This document shows positions 35,148 through 45,392 of a stretch of DNA of 64,000 bases, piece by piece. Location: assembly GCF_013248995.1 (NCBI RefSeq), contig NZ_JABRPK010000002.1, positions 744,001 through 808,000 on the forward strand, written 5' to 3'. A program made the position numbers and the translations under genes. Within the stretch, counting starts at the first letter, position 1. Every line of letters begins with the position of its first letter. The notes beneath the pieces were generated by a model. It worked only from the letters and a program-made list of their open reading frames with translations, ran no database searches and was not told the origin of the DNA. The DNA is from Frigoribacterium sp. VKM Ac-2836. GTDB lineage: Bacteria; Actinomycetota; Actinomycetes; Actinomycetales; Microbacteriaceae.

Positions 35148-35804
35148 TCAGCGTGGCCGACGAGCCCGTGCTCGAGGTGACGGTCGTTGTTTCCAGAAGC
35201 GGCCGGCCAGGCGTGCGAGGCCGACCAGGGCGATCGAGAGCACGACGAGGGCCACGAGCAGCACCACCATGTAGACCGCCACGGGACCGTAGCCGCCCAG
35301 CGCCTCCGGGTCGAAGAAGGGGTACGGGTAGAACGCGGTGATCGCGCCCCGGACGAGCGTGTACACGCTGTACACCACGGGCACGACGAGCCCGACGGCA
35401 GCGGCCGACCAGGGCAGGCGGCGCCCGACCGGCAGCACGATCCAGTCGACCAGCACGGCGACGGGCATCACCATGTGCACGACGACGTTGACCCAAGGGA
35501 GGACGCCTCCGGCCACCTCGGTCAGCAGCAGGTTGAAGACGAGGCCGACGAAGATCATGTCGACGACCGAGATCAGCCGCACGGTGTCCCAGGCGCGGCT
35601 GCCGGGGCGTCGCCGGAGCGTCCGGACACCACCCACGACGAACACGACGACGGCGAACAGGTTGCCGAGGTTCGTGAAGTACGAGAAGAAGTTGACGACG
35701 TCGAAGTGGTTCTCGAGGTGGACGGCGAACTGCGTACCGACCGCGATCAGCGCGAGCGCCGCGAAGACGAACCGGTACGGGACCATCAGCTGAGCGCGCG
35801 TCAT
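35148..35804 (-). CDS. Pr6Pr family membrane protein
   Basis: 218 residues from ATG 35804, six membrane helices, matching the Pr6Pr/FAR-17a-like family (YRFVFAALALIAVGTQFAVH, VNFFSYFTNLGNLFAVVVFV, LPWVNVVVHMVMPVAVLVDW, YPYPFFDP). Conserved His and Asn residues face the bilayer; some relatives (AIG1/ADTRP) are integral-membrane esterases, but bacterial members are uncharacterised. 110 bases upstream of the DedA fusion on the same strand. Basic C-terminal tail. Confidence 0.82.
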   Translation of the reverse strand: MTRAQLMVPYRFVFAALALIAVGTQFAVHLENHFDVVNFFSYFTNLGNLFAVVVFVVGGVRTLRRRPGSRAWDTVRLISVVDMIFVGLVFNLLLTEVAGGVLPWVNVVVHMVMPVAVLVDWIVLPVGRRLPWSAAAVGLVVPVVYSVYTLVRGAITAFYPYPFFDPEALGGYGPVAVYMVVLLVALVVLSIALVGLARLAGRFWKQRPSPRARARRPR

Positions 35805-35845
35805 GTCCTCACCCTAGTGACGCCCCGTCTGGCTGCCGGCATCGT

Positions 35846-35873
35846 GTCGCACCGCCGAATCTGGCGGTGCGAC
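35846..35873. repeat. Intergenic hairpin B (REP-like)
   Basis: GTCGCACCGCC (35846-35856) and GGCGGTGCGAC (35863-35873) form a perfect 11-bp stem, followed by GTTCAGCTGGTGGTGCGAC. The whole segment is homologous to part of hairpin C at 41561-41622 (GTCGCACCGCCGA…GGTGCGACGTTCAG…GTGGTGCGAC), 5.7 kb away. Confidence 0.75.
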
Positions 35874-35947
35874 GTTCAGCTGGTGGTGCGACGCGAGCGC
35901 CCCGTCCGGCGAGCAGGGTCAGGGGCGAGCAGGGTCAGGTGTCGGAC

Positions 35948-36394
35948 TCAGGCCTGCTCGATCTTCTCGATCAGGGCGGCCTTGGTGTACCGCGAGACGT
36001 TCGTGACCCCCTTGGTGCGGGCGAGGGCGCGCAGGGCGACGAGGGTCTGCGCGTGCAGATCGACGTGGGCGTCGTGCCCGTCGGGCCGCGGCACGGTGGT
36101 CTCGTCGACCTCGGGCAGCGGCGGGGTGTAGATCGAGCGAGGCTCGGCGGGCGTGGGCGAGGCGCCCGTCGCGGCCTCGCCGGCGCCCTTGGCCGTCTTC
36201 TTCGCGTCCTTCAGCCCGGCCGCGGCGTCGTCGAGGGCGTTCTCGAGCGGTTTCACCGAGGGGCGCGACTTCTTGGCGAGCTTCTTCGCCCGGCGCTTGG
36301 CCTCGGCGACGGCCGCCCGGGCGTCGGTGACGGCGTCCTCGGCCTTGTCGTAGGCCTTGGCGGCGGATTTCTTGAGCTTCTTCTGGTCGGCCAC
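35948..36394 (-). CDS. Lysine/alanine-rich protein with Rho-N/SAP-like C-terminus
   Basis: 148 residues from GTG 36394 (GAGAGGGG upstream). The first ~80 residues are a histone-H1-like series of Lys/Ala helices (ADQKKLKKSAAKAYDKAEDA, AKRRAKKLAKKSRPSVKP); a Pro-rich link follows; the last 35 (TLVALRALARTKGVTNVSRY then TKAALIEKIEQA) match the Rho-termination-factor N-terminal/SAP-like fold. Both ends suggest nucleic-acid binding, so a nucleoid-associated protein is the best guess. Single gene between the hairpin B region and the sortase gene. Confidence 0.7.
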   Translation of the reverse strand: MADQKKLKKSAAKAYDKAEDAVTDARAAVAEAKRRAKKLAKKSRPSVKPLENALDDAAAGLKDAKKTAKGAGEAATGASPTPAEPRSIYTPPLPEVDETTVPRPDGHDAHVDLHAQTLVALRALARTKGVTNVSRYTKAALIEKIEQA

Positions 36395-36464
36395 GGGATC
36401 GGCCCCTCTCTCGAACGTGCGGAAATCGTGCGTCCGAGAGTGGCCTGAGGACCTGGGACGACTG

Positions 36465-37094
36465 TCAGGCGACGGGCTCGGCGAACACGACCCGGTTCTG
36501 GTCGTAGTGGCCGGAAGCGCGGTCGAAGACGCCACCGCAGGTGATCAACCGCAGCTGGTCGGTCGGCTGGGCGCCGAAGACGCGCGTGGTCGGGAACTCG
36601 GCCTTGGGCACGTCCACCACCTCGGTGACGACGTAGCCGACGACACCGCCGTCGACCGTGGTCACGTCGACCCGGTCGCCGAGGACGAGTTCGTCGAGAC
36701 GCGCGAACACGGCCGGCCCCGAGGCCGAGTCGACGTGTGCCGCGATGACGGTCGGTCCGCGCCCACCGGGTGTGCCGCCGCCGGTGAACCAGCCGACGTC
36801 GTCCGCGTCGGAGGGCACCTCCATGGCGCCGTCCTCGGCGATGCCGAGGTCGATCAACGGGGCGTCGAGTCCGATCGCGGGCACCGAGACGGCGGCCGGG
36901 GCCACCCCCTCGCCGACGCCCTTAGCTGCGCCTTCACCCACCGCAGGAGGCGCGGTGCCGGTCGCCGTCGGAGCCCCGGTCGCCCCCGCCCCCGGGGTCG
37001 TCGTCGGCGTCGGCGCGACCGGCCCGGGCGACGCGCACCCGGTCAGGGCAAGCACGACGGCGACGACGACCAGCGGGGGCAGGGAGCGCCGCAC
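36465..37094 (-). CDS. Class F (or E) sortase, lipoprotein-like
   Basis: 209 residues from ATG 37094. An export/lipobox signal (VVVAVVLALTGC20), a Thr/Pro/Ala-rich spacer, then a sortase barrel: His120 in VIAAHVDS, Cys186 in LRLITCGG and Arg201 in YDQNRVVFAEPV, the full catalytic triad. It starts one base after the stop of the CHRD protein, which is therefore the probable substrate. One CGCGCCTCCT motif is embedded in the disordered spacer ([13 protein letters not shown]), not in the fold. Lipid anchoring in place of a membrane helix is unusual for a sortase. Confidence 0.88.
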   Translation of the reverse strand: MRRSLPPLVVVAVVLALTGCASPGPVAPTPTTTPGAGATGAPTATGTAPPAVGEGAAKGVGEGVAPAAVSVPAIGLDAPLIDLGIAEDGAMEVPSDADDVGWFTGGGTPGGRGPTVIAAHVDSASGPAVFARLDELVLGDRVDVTTVDGGVVGYVVTEVVDVPKAEFPTTRVFGAQPTDQLRLITCGGVFDRASGHYDQNRVVFAEPVA

Positions 37095-37095
37095 G

Positions 37096-37815
37096 TCAGG
37101 CCTGCGTCGTGCGGTGACGGCGGGTCAGGACGTACGCTCCCGCACCGAGCAGGGCCAGGGCCCCGACACCGCCGGCCGCGAGGCCGAGACCGGAGGCCGT
37201 CCCGGTGTCCGCCGCCGCGCCTCCCAGTCCGGTGTCGACCCCGCCGACGGGTACCTGGGTCAGCTGGCCGCGGACGACACCGGCCGCGAACGAGGCCGTG
37301 TGCGAGTCGCCCGTGAAGCCGGCGGGGTTCGCCTCGAGCTGCTTCAGGCTGAAGCCGGTGCCCGTGTCGGCACCCGCCGCGCTCATGACACCCGTGGTGA
37401 ACGGGCCCTGCAGGCAGCCGCTGCTCGTGCGCGTCCCGTCACCGCGGTCGACCGGGTTCGGGAACGCGATGCGCGGCGGGCCGGCCTGGCCCTGGGCCGC
37501 CTCGTGGATGTGCGTCGCCGTCTTGGCCGGGCTCTGGTAGTCGCCGGTGACGCCGCGCAGGGTGATGTCGTAGCAGATGACCTCGGTGTCGCTGTTGACC
37601 CGGAAGTCGAACGTACCGGTCGCACCGGTCTCGCCCGCGGTGGCGACACCGTCGTTGTTGATCACCTGGTCGGGCGTCGCCATGACCGTGTAGGCGCTCG
37701 TGAAGGTGGAGGGCTCGGGCACCTCGGTCTCGGCGAACGCGGGCGTCGCGATCAACGTGAACGCGGCGGTGGCGGCACCACCGATGGTGAGGTTGCGGAC
37801 TGCTCTCTTCGACAT
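37096..37815 (-). CDS. Secreted CHRD-domain protein with C-terminal anchor
   Basis: 239 residues from ATG 37815. Signal peptide ending TPAFA, a CHRD-like domain with ICYDITLRGVTGDYQSPAKT, ATHIHEAAQGQAGPPRIAFP and SGCLQGPF, a short linker, and a C-terminal helix GLGLAAGGVGALALLGAGAY followed by VLTRRHRTTQA. There is no LPxTG; instead PVGGVDTG lies ahead of the helix, a DTG-type motif I associate with class F sortase substrates. Adjacent to the sortase (one base apart) and divergent from an ECF sigma factor. Confidence 0.8.
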   Translation of the reverse strand: MSKRAVRNLTIGGAATAAFTLIATPAFAETEVPEPSTFTSAYTVMATPDQVINNDGVATAGETGATGTFDFRVNSDTEVICYDITLRGVTGDYQSPAKTATHIHEAAQGQAGPPRIAFPNPVDRGDGTRTSSGCLQGPFTTGVMSAAGADTGTGFSLKQLEANPAGFTGDSHTASFAAGVVRGQLTQVPVGGVDTGLGGAAADTGTASGLGLAAGGVGALALLGAGAYVLTRRHRTTQA

Positions 37816-38029
37816 GGTCGTGATGCCTCTCGTCGGGGCGGCCTCCGGTCGGACGCCGCTCGAAGGGGCCTACGCCGAGCGGGGCCCGTGCGTTCATCAC
37901 GGGGCGAACTTTCTCGTCCGGTTCGTCGATGAACGTCCTGGGGGCGGCCGACGTATGCCCTTCCGGAGTCCGTGCCGCACACGGCAGGACCCGTGCGGGG
38001 CACGGATAAGCTGACGGGAGGTCGAGCAG

Positions 38030-38617
38030 ATGGTGGTCGTCCTGACGTCCGACGCACCGGTGGTGTCACCGGTGGCACCCGACTCGAGCCCGTGGAGGCC
38101 CGTCCCGATGAGCGAGCGGCCGCCCGGCCTCGACGTCCCGTCCGCGTTCGTCCAGCACGGCTCCGCCCTGCTCGGCTTCGCCGTCAACGCCCTGCACGAT
38201 CGCGCCCTCGCCGAGGACTGCGTGCAAGAGACGTTCGTCCGTGCCTGGCGGGCCCGGGACTCGTTCGACCCCGACCGCGGCAGCGTCCGCACCTGGTTGT
38301 TCGCGATCGAGCGCCGCGTCGTGCTCGACGTGCACCGGGCCCGGTCGCGCACTCCGTCGGTCGTACCGTACGACCACGCACCCGAACCCGTGGCGAGCGT
38401 GGCCGACCCGCTCGAGCGCCTGGGCGTGGCCGAGGGCCTCGCCCGCCTCAGCGAGGACCACCGGGCGGCCGTGGTGGCCGTCCACCTCGAGGGGCTCAGC
38501 TACCGCGAGGTGTCCGATCGCACGGGCGTCCCCGTGGCGACCCTGCGCACCCGCGTCTTCCACGCGCTGCGCGCCCTGCGCACCCACCTCGACGACCAGG
38601 AGACGACCGATGACTGA
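38030..38617 (+). CDS. ECF-family RNA polymerase sigma factor
   Basis: 195 residues from ATG 38030 (GGAGGTCGAGCAG upstream; ATG 38108 is an alternative). Sigma region 2 (LLGFAVNALHDRALAEDCVQ then ETFVRAWRARDSFDPDRGSV and WLFAIERRVV) and region 4 (LSEDHRAAVVAVHLEGLSYR, VPVATLRTRVFHALRAL) are complete. Overlaps the anti-sigma gene by eight bases. Divergent from the CHRD/sortase pair across 214 bases, so those surface genes are the likeliest regulon members; the gap holds GAACTTTCTCGTCCGGTTCGTC as a candidate ECF promoter. Confidence 0.9.
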   Translation: MVVVLTSDAPVVSPVAPDSSPWRPVPMSERPPGLDVPSAFVQHGSALLGFAVNALHDRALAEDCVQETFVRAWRARDSFDPDRGSVRTWLFAIERRVVLDVHRARSRTPSVVPYDHAPEPVASVADPLERLGVAEGLARLSEDHRAAVVAVHLEGLSYREVSDRTGVPVATLRTRVFHALRALRTHLDDQETTDD

Positions 38618-39389
38618 CCTCACGCCCGAGGGGGGTGCCGACGCCCGTCGCGACGAACTGATGGCCGCGGCGCTCGCGGACGACCTCTCGCCGAGCGAAC
38701 GCGTCGAGTTCGACGCGCTGCGTGCCGCCGACCCGTCGATCGATGCCGAACTGGCATCGCTCGGGGTGGTCACGAGGGGGCTCTCGGGCTTCGGGAGCTG
38801 GGACGAGGTCGTCCCGAGCGACGGGCTGCGCGAGCGCGTCGAGAGCGTCGGACGCGACGGCGCCAGCGACGCCGCCGGCGACACGTCCGCCACCGTCCCG
38901 GGCCCGGTGCCGGTCGCGCACGTCGGCCCGCGTGTCGCGGCGGCCCGCTCGGGCCGCGGACGCCGTCCGCTGCTCGTCGCGGTCGGGGCCGCCGCGTGCC
39001 TGGCGATCGGGGCCGGAGGCGGAGCCCTGCTCGCGACGCCCCGCGACACGGTCGTGGCCGGTCCGGCCGGAACCCTCGGGGCCGTCGAGCACGTCGACTT
39101 CGTGGGTCAACCCGCCGGAGTCGACCTCGTCGGTGATCTCGTGGCGCACACCTGGGGGACCGAGACCGTGCTCAGCGTCGACGGCCTGCCCACCGGCTCG
39201 GCGTTCACCGTCGTCGTGGTGGGCGAGGACGGACGCGAGTACGAATCCGGGGCTTTCCTCGGGTCGGACGTGCCCGTCGACTGCCGGCTCAATGCCGCCG
39301 TGCTCCGGCCCGACGTGGCGTCGGTCGAGATCCGCGCGGCCGACGGCGACGACATCGCCGTGGCCTCGGTGCCTCCGGTCGCGAGCTGA
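38610..39389 (+). CDS. Transmembrane anti-sigma factor
   Basis: 259 residues from ATG 38610. A cytoplasmic helical anti-sigma domain (RRDELMAAALADDLSPSERV then EFDALRAADPSIDAELASLG), one membrane helix (LLVAVGAAACLAIGAGGGAL at ~135-155) and an outside RskA-like beta domain (VLSVDGLPTGSAFTVVVVGE, GSDVPVDCRLNAAVL). No zinc-finger HxxxCxxC is present, as in RskA/RsmA-type factors. Holds the ECF sigma factor inactive until regulated proteolysis in response to an envelope signal (family knowledge). Its stop codon is within an inverted motif pair shared with the converging gene. Confidence 0.85.
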   Translation: MTDLTPEGGADARRDELMAAALADDLSPSERVEFDALRAADPSIDAELASLGVVTRGLSGFGSWDEVVPSDGLRERVESVGRDGASDAAGDTSATVPGPVPVAHVGPRVAAARSGRGRRPLLVAVGAAACLAIGAGGGALLATPRDTVVAGPAGTLGAVEHVDFVGQPAGVDLVGDLVAHTWGTETVLSVDGLPTGSAFTVVVVGEDGREYESGAFLGSDVPVDCRLNAAVLRPDVASVEIRAADGDDIAVASVPPVAS

Positions 39390-39448
39390 CCCGCGCCTCC
39401 CGGACCCGCCCGACCGCACCTCAGACCACGGTCAAGGAGGCGCGGGTC
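39388..39448. terminator. Inverted motif pair between converging genes
   Basis: GACCCGCGCCTCC (39388-39400) and GGAGGCGCGGGTC (39436-39448) are perfect complements 35 bases apart; one arm touches the anti-sigma stop and the other is within the last ten codons of the oxidoreductase (ATRASLTVV). It could terminate both transcripts. Confidence 0.6.
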
Positions 39449-40458
39449 GCCTCGATGGTCGCGAGCAGCGACCTCGAGTCGGCCAGGGAGTGCAGGGGCG
39501 AGTCGCGGAGCCCGGCGTCGACGTAGGACGCGAGGGCCGTCGCCTGATAGGCCAGGCCCCGGCGGCCGGTCGGGACGGACGGATCGCTCCAGACGGCTGA
39601 CCCGGCACCGGTGGTCAGCTCGAACGTCGCGGGGAAGACGAGGTTCTGCACGGTGCGGATCGACCCGGTCGTGCCGGCGATCGTGCCGAGTCCGGGGGAG
39701 GTCGTGAGCAGGCTCGTCGCCGCGGTGGCGAGCACCCCGTCGGCCGTGCGGGTGACGACGGCCGCGTCGAGGTCGACGCCGTCGGCCCGGGTCGAGCCGG
39801 TGGCGTGCCACTCGACGGGGTGGCCGGTCGCGAACTGGGTGAACCAGAAGGCGTAGACGCCGATGTCGAGCAGCGCGCCGCCGCCGAGCGCCGGGTCGCT
39901 CATGCGTCCGCCGGCCGAGAGGTCGTTGGCCCACGCGACGTCCGCGGTCGCGAGCCGCACGTCGCCGATCGCGCCCGTGGCGACCAGCTCGGCGATGACC
40001 GTGGTGTGCGGCAGGTAGCGCGTCCAGAGGGCCTCCATCGCGAGGACCCCGGCCGCGCTCGCCGCGGCGGCGATCTCGTCGGCCTCGGCCGTGCTGGTCG
40101 CCATGGGCTTCTCGATCAGGACGTGCTTGCCGGCCCGGATCGCGGTCAGGGCATCCGGCAGGTGGCGGGTGTGGGGCGTGGCCACGTAGACGACGTCGAC
40201 GTCCGGGGAGGCGACCAGCGCCTCCTTCTCGCCGTGAGCCGTGTCGACGCCGTGGGCGCGGGCGAACGCCTCGGCCCGGCCGAGGCTGCGCGAGGCCACG
40301 GCGACCACTCGTTGATCGGTGTGCGCGTGCAGGGCGTCGGTGAAGTCCCCGGCGATCTCGCCCGGACCGATCACACCCCAGCGCAGGGCCGGCCCGCCGC
40401 GGAGCGGGACCGCCGTCGAGGCGGGGAAGGTCGGGGTGCTAGGCGTCTGCGTGGTCAT
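39421..40458 (-). CDS. Gfo/Idh/MocA-family oxidoreductase
   Basis: 345 residues from ATG 40458 (GAGGAGACC upstream); two earlier in-frame Met codons have no signal. Rossmann domain RWGVIGPGEIAGDFTDAL, AVASRSLGRAEAFA, VVYVATPHTRHLPDALTA and the EKP motif HVLIEKPMA with catalytic Lys; the second domain has ALWTRYLPHTTVIAELVATG (trans-dihydrodiol/glucose-fructose-type branch) and GALLDIGVYAFWFTQFATG. NAD(P)-dependent oxidation of a sugar or related polyol. Alone on its strand; the promoter region includes a six-copy GCGGGT tract. Confidence 0.88.
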   Translation of the reverse strand: MTTQTPSTPTFPASTAVPLRGGPALRWGVIGPGEIAGDFTDALHAHTDQRVVAVASRSLGRAEAFARAHGVDTAHGEKEALVASPDVDVVYVATPHTRHLPDALTAIRAGKHVLIEKPMATSTAEADEIAAAASAAGVLAMEALWTRYLPHTTVIAELVATGAIGDVRLATADVAWANDLSAGGRMSDPALGGGALLDIGVYAFWFTQFATGHPVEWHATGSTRADGVDLDAAVVTRTADGVLATAATSLLTTSPGLGTIAGTTGSIRTVQNLVFPATFELTTGAGSAVWSDPSVPTGRRGLAYQATALASYVDAGLRDSPLHSLADSRSLLATIEATRASLTVV

Positions 40459-40500
40459 GCGGTCTCCTCGGGTCACGTCGTCGTGCGTGCGTCCATCTTC

Positions 40501-40536
40501 GCGGGTGCGGGTGCGGGTGCGGGTGCGGGTGCGGGT
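40501..40536. repeat. Hexanucleotide microsatellite (GCGGGT)6
   Basis: Six uninterrupted copies of GCGGGT lie in the 136-base gap between the divergent oxidoreductase (start 40458) and the PLDc_N protein (start 40595). Slippage would alter promoter spacing of either gene. Confidence 0.9.
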
Positions 40537-40594
40537 GCTCGCCCGGCTCGGCGGCCCTTGACGGGGGCACGGTGCGGCACCCTAGGCTGGGCTC

Positions 40595-40828
40595 ATGAGC
40601 GCGTGGGGTGACTGGGGTCCGGCCGTGGCGGCGATCGTCGTGGCCGTCCTGTACCTCGTGATCGTGGTCGCCATCGTGCGTGCCGTCCGGCGGCGATCCG
40701 ACACGACGCAACTCGAGCGCACGGTCTGGACGGTCGCCGCCGTCCTCTTCCCCGTCGGCGCCGGCGCGGTCTGGCTGCTTCTCGGCCCGCACCCGCTGGG
40801 TCTTCGCATCGACCGCGAGCAGGGCTGA
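40595..40828 (+). CDS. PLDc_N-type small membrane protein
   Basis: 77 residues from ATG 40595 with two membrane segments: AVAAIVVAVLYLVIVVAIVR and, after the charged loop RRSDTTQLER, TVWTVAAVLFPVGAGAVWLL LGPHP. The second part matches the phospholipase-D nuclease N-terminal (PLDc_N) module found alone in many Actinobacteria or ahead of cardiolipin synthases. No catalytic domain. Function unknown; probably a membrane scaffold. Confidence 0.8.
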   Translation: MSAWGDWGPAVAAIVVAVLYLVIVVAIVRAVRRRSDTTQLERTVWTVAAVLFPVGAGAVWLLLGPHPLGLRIDREQG

Positions 40829-40904
40829 GCAGGCCGGGCACTGCTCCCGTCGTGACATCTCGGCAGGCCGACCGGGTGTCGGTGGCCGCACCTAGCCTGC
40901 GGGG

Positions 40905-41504
40905 ATGACCCGACCGACACCCCGACCCGACGGCTGCCGAGGAGGCGCGGGTCGGCTGGCAGACGACTCCTGCGGTCGACCGGTGGACCCGTCCTCGCCG
41001 GTGCCGCTCTGCGACCGACACCTCGCGCTCGCCGCCGACTGGGTGGCCTCGCTCGAGGGCTCGGGCGAGGGCGTGACCGACCTGCTGCCGTCACCGTGTC
41101 TCGCGTGCGGGTCTCGGCTCGGCGCGCACTGGCCGTCGGGGTGGCTCTGCGCCGTCTGCGAGTGGCGTCACGGCGACGTGCCCGACGGCGACCTGGGGGT
41201 CGTGCGAGTGGACGTCGTCTACTACATCCGGTTCGACGACCGCATCAAGATCGGCACGTCGTCGAATCCCCGGCAGCGCCTGGGCACGCTCTGGCACGAC
41301 GAGCTGCTCGCCTTCGAGCGGGGCGACCGCCTGGTCGAACGGCGGCGGCACGGGCAGTTCACGGCCTCCCGATTCGGACGCACCGAGTGGTTCGCACGCA
41401 GCACCGAGCTCGACGCCCATGTGGCGGCGCTCGCCGAGGGCGTCGACGACCCGTGGCAGCGCTACGCTCGCTGGCGCAGCGAGGCGCTCGCCCTGCGCGG
41501 CTGA
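40905..41504 (+). CDS. GIY-YIG nuclease-like protein with Cys-rich N-terminus
   Basis: 199 residues from ATG 40905. Residues ~35-85 hold a zinc-ribbon-like set of cysteines (PLCDRH, CLACGSRLG, WLCAVCEWRH). The C-terminal domain is GIY-YIG/T5orf172-like: VDVVYYIRFDDRIKIGTSSN, PRQRLGTLWHDELLAFERGD, VERRRHGQF and RTEWFARSTELDAHV, with the Tyr-Tyr, Arg and Glu expected for catalysis. First of three nucleic-acid-related genes (with 41642-42784 and the UvrA paralogue). Contains one AGGAGGCGCG motif in its variable N-terminus. Confidence 0.82.
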   Translation: MTRPTPRPDGCRGGAGRLADDSCGRPVDPSSPVPLCDRHLALAADWVASLEGSGEGVTDLLPSPCLACGSRLGAHWPSGWLCAVCEWRHGDVPDGDLGVVRVDVVYYIRFDDRIKIGTSSNPRQRLGTLWHDELLAFERGDRLVERRRHGQFTASRFGRTEWFARSTELDAHVAALAEGVDDPWQRYARWRSEALALRG

Positions 41505-41560
41505 CCCGCCCGGGGCCCGCCCGGGGCCCGCCCGGGGCCTGCAGCCCGGGCCTGCCGCAT

Positions 41561-41622
41561 CGCACCACGTCCTGAACGTCGCACCGCCGATCTTCATGGT
41601 GCGACGTTCAGGACGTGGTGCG
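41561..41622. repeat. Long perfect intergenic hairpin C
   Basis: A 25-bp perfect inverted repeat: CGCACCACGTCCTGAACGTC GCACC (41561-41585) and its exact complement (41598-41622) around GCCGATCTTCAT. It lies between converging genes (stops at 41504 and 41642) and contains a segment homologous to hairpin B. Just upstream, 41508-41540 is a threefold 11-bp tandem of CGCCCGGGGCC. Confidence 0.9.
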
Positions 41623-41641
41623 ACACCGGCCCGGGCGGGGT

Positions 41642-42784
41642 TCAGGGGCGGAGATACGCGTCGACGAGCAGGGGGCCGCGGATGGCGCGCAGCTCGTCGA
41701 GCAGCAGGGGCACCGTCTGCCGGGTCAGCCCGGAGAGCTGCAGGTCGTGAGGCCCGAGCGGGGGCAGCTTGCCGGTGCGCAGCCGCACGACCTGCCATCC
41801 GGCGGCACGGAGGGCTGCGTCCTTGCGACGGTCGGCGGTCTCGCGGTGCCCCACGTGTTCGAGCCCGTGCCGCCCCGTGGAGTCGTACTCGATCGCGACC
41901 CGCAGTTCGGCGAGCACGATGTCGGGCCACACCTCGACGTGGTCGAAGAACGGACGCCCCACGCGGACGGCGTTCAGACCGGGCTCGAACTCGAGCCGGG
42001 CGGTCAGCTCGGCCCGCAGCTCGGCCTCGACCGCCGACGCCGGCTTCGGCGCACACGCGCTGACGAAGGGGGTGCCGGACGGCAGTGTCGGCGTCTTGTC
42101 GCACACCGGCCGGGAGGCGCGGGTCGGCCGGGACGCGCGGGTCGGCCGGGCGACGCGGTCAGGCAGGGAGGCGCCGGTCGGCTGGGAGGCGCCGGTCGGC
42201 TGGGAGGCGCCGGTCGGCCGGGAGGCGCGGGTGGGCCGTTCCGCGCCGCCGGGCTCGGGCGCAGGGGGCGCGTCCACCCGCGGCGTCGTCGACGGGAGGC
42301 CCGTGCTCGCGGCGCGACGACGCCGGGGCGGGGGTGTCGTGGCTGCGGGCCCCGCACCTCCGGTGCTGGGGCCGGCGGCGACGTCGGACCAGGCGGCCGG
42401 CCCCGGAACGGCTGCGGCCCGCGCGCGGACCACCGCCGCCGGCGCCATCGGTGGACGCATCGGCAGCGCACGCGGCTTCGCGAGCTCGCTGCACTCGGGG
42501 CACCACGACGACCGTCGTCGCTCGCGACCCGGCCGGTGCCGTTGTTCGTCGGGGGTGGCGACGAACACGTGGCCCGCGTCGCAGAGCCAGCACAGCCACA
42601 CGTCGGCCGCGGGCGGGATCTGGCTGAGCACGATGCCGCCGTTGTGTTCGGGACGGTACTGCCGCACGAGCACCGGGTACGACGCCCAGGCCTCGCGGTA
42701 GCTGCCCACGGGGTAGGGCACGGCGAGGCCGCGCGACGTCCGGCGTCGCGCCCACCAGGCGGCGATCGGCTCGGGCACGCGCAC
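41642..42784 (-). CDS. Zinc-ribbon protein with DUF559/Vsr-like nuclease domain
   Basis: About 380 residues from GTG 42784 (GTG 42778 also possible); the open frame continues to 42889 across a promoter-like region. The N-terminal part has a treble-clef/zinc-ribbon (VWLCWLCDAGHVFVATPDEQ … SSWCPECSELAKPR). The C-terminal ~130 residues look like the restriction-endonuclease fold of DUF559/Vsr proteins: LEFEPGLNAVRVGRPFFDHV, EVWPDIVLAELRVAIEYDST (D and ExD-like acids), RKDAALRAAGWQVVRLRTG. Between them lies a disordered stretch built from the dispersed DNA motif (TRASRPTGASQPTGASQP). Divergent from the UvrA paralogue. Confidence 0.75.
   Translation of the reverse strand: MRVPEPIAAWWARRRTSRGLAVPYPVGSYREAWASYPVLVRQYRPEHNGGIVLSQIPPAADVWLCWLCDAGHVFVATPDEQRHRPGRERRRSSWCPECSELAKPRALPMRPPMAPAAVVRARAAAVPGPAAWSDVAAGPSTGGAGPAATTPPPRRRRAASTGLPSTTPRVDAPPAPEPGGAERPTRASRPTGASQPTGASQPTGASLPDRVARPTRASRPTRASRPVCDKTPTLPSGTPFVSACAPKPASAVEAELRAELTARLEFEPGLNAVRVGRPFFDHVEVWPDIVLAELRVAIEYDSTGRHGLEHVGHRETADRRKDAALRAAGWQVVRLRTGKLPPLGPHDLQLSGLTRQTVPLLLDELRAIRGPLLVDAYLRP
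42110..42232. repeat. In-gene tandem tract of the dispersed motif
   Basis: Eight or so imperfect 15-base units of the type GGGAGGCGCCGGTCGGCT / GGGACGCGCGGGTCGGCC in a row, keeping the reading frame of the minus-strand gene and encoding (R/Q)PT(R/G)AS repeats. Five units contain the core GGAGGCGC. Confidence 0.85.
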
Positions 42785-42873
42785 ACGATACGACGGGCCA
42801 CCGACACTCGCCGCACCCCGTCGGGACGAGGGGGCGCGGGCCGACGTCGCCGCGCACCCGTAGCATCGACCGG

Positions 42874-45318
<2,445 letters not shown>

Positions 45319-45330
45319 CCCGTCGGGAGC

Positions 45331-45366
45331 CGAGGAGGCTCGGTGCAGCCGACCCGCGCCTCCTCG
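45331..45366. terminator. Motif-based hairpin between converging genes
   Basis: CGAGGAGGC-CGG (from 45331) faces CCGCGCCTCCTCG (ending 45366), an imperfect stem 13 bases past the UvrA-like stop and 26 bases before the SDR stop. One arm is an exact CGCGCCTCCT copy, the other a variant. Confidence 0.65.
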
Positions 45367-45392
45367 TCACCTCTCGATCGGGCGGAGCGGCG

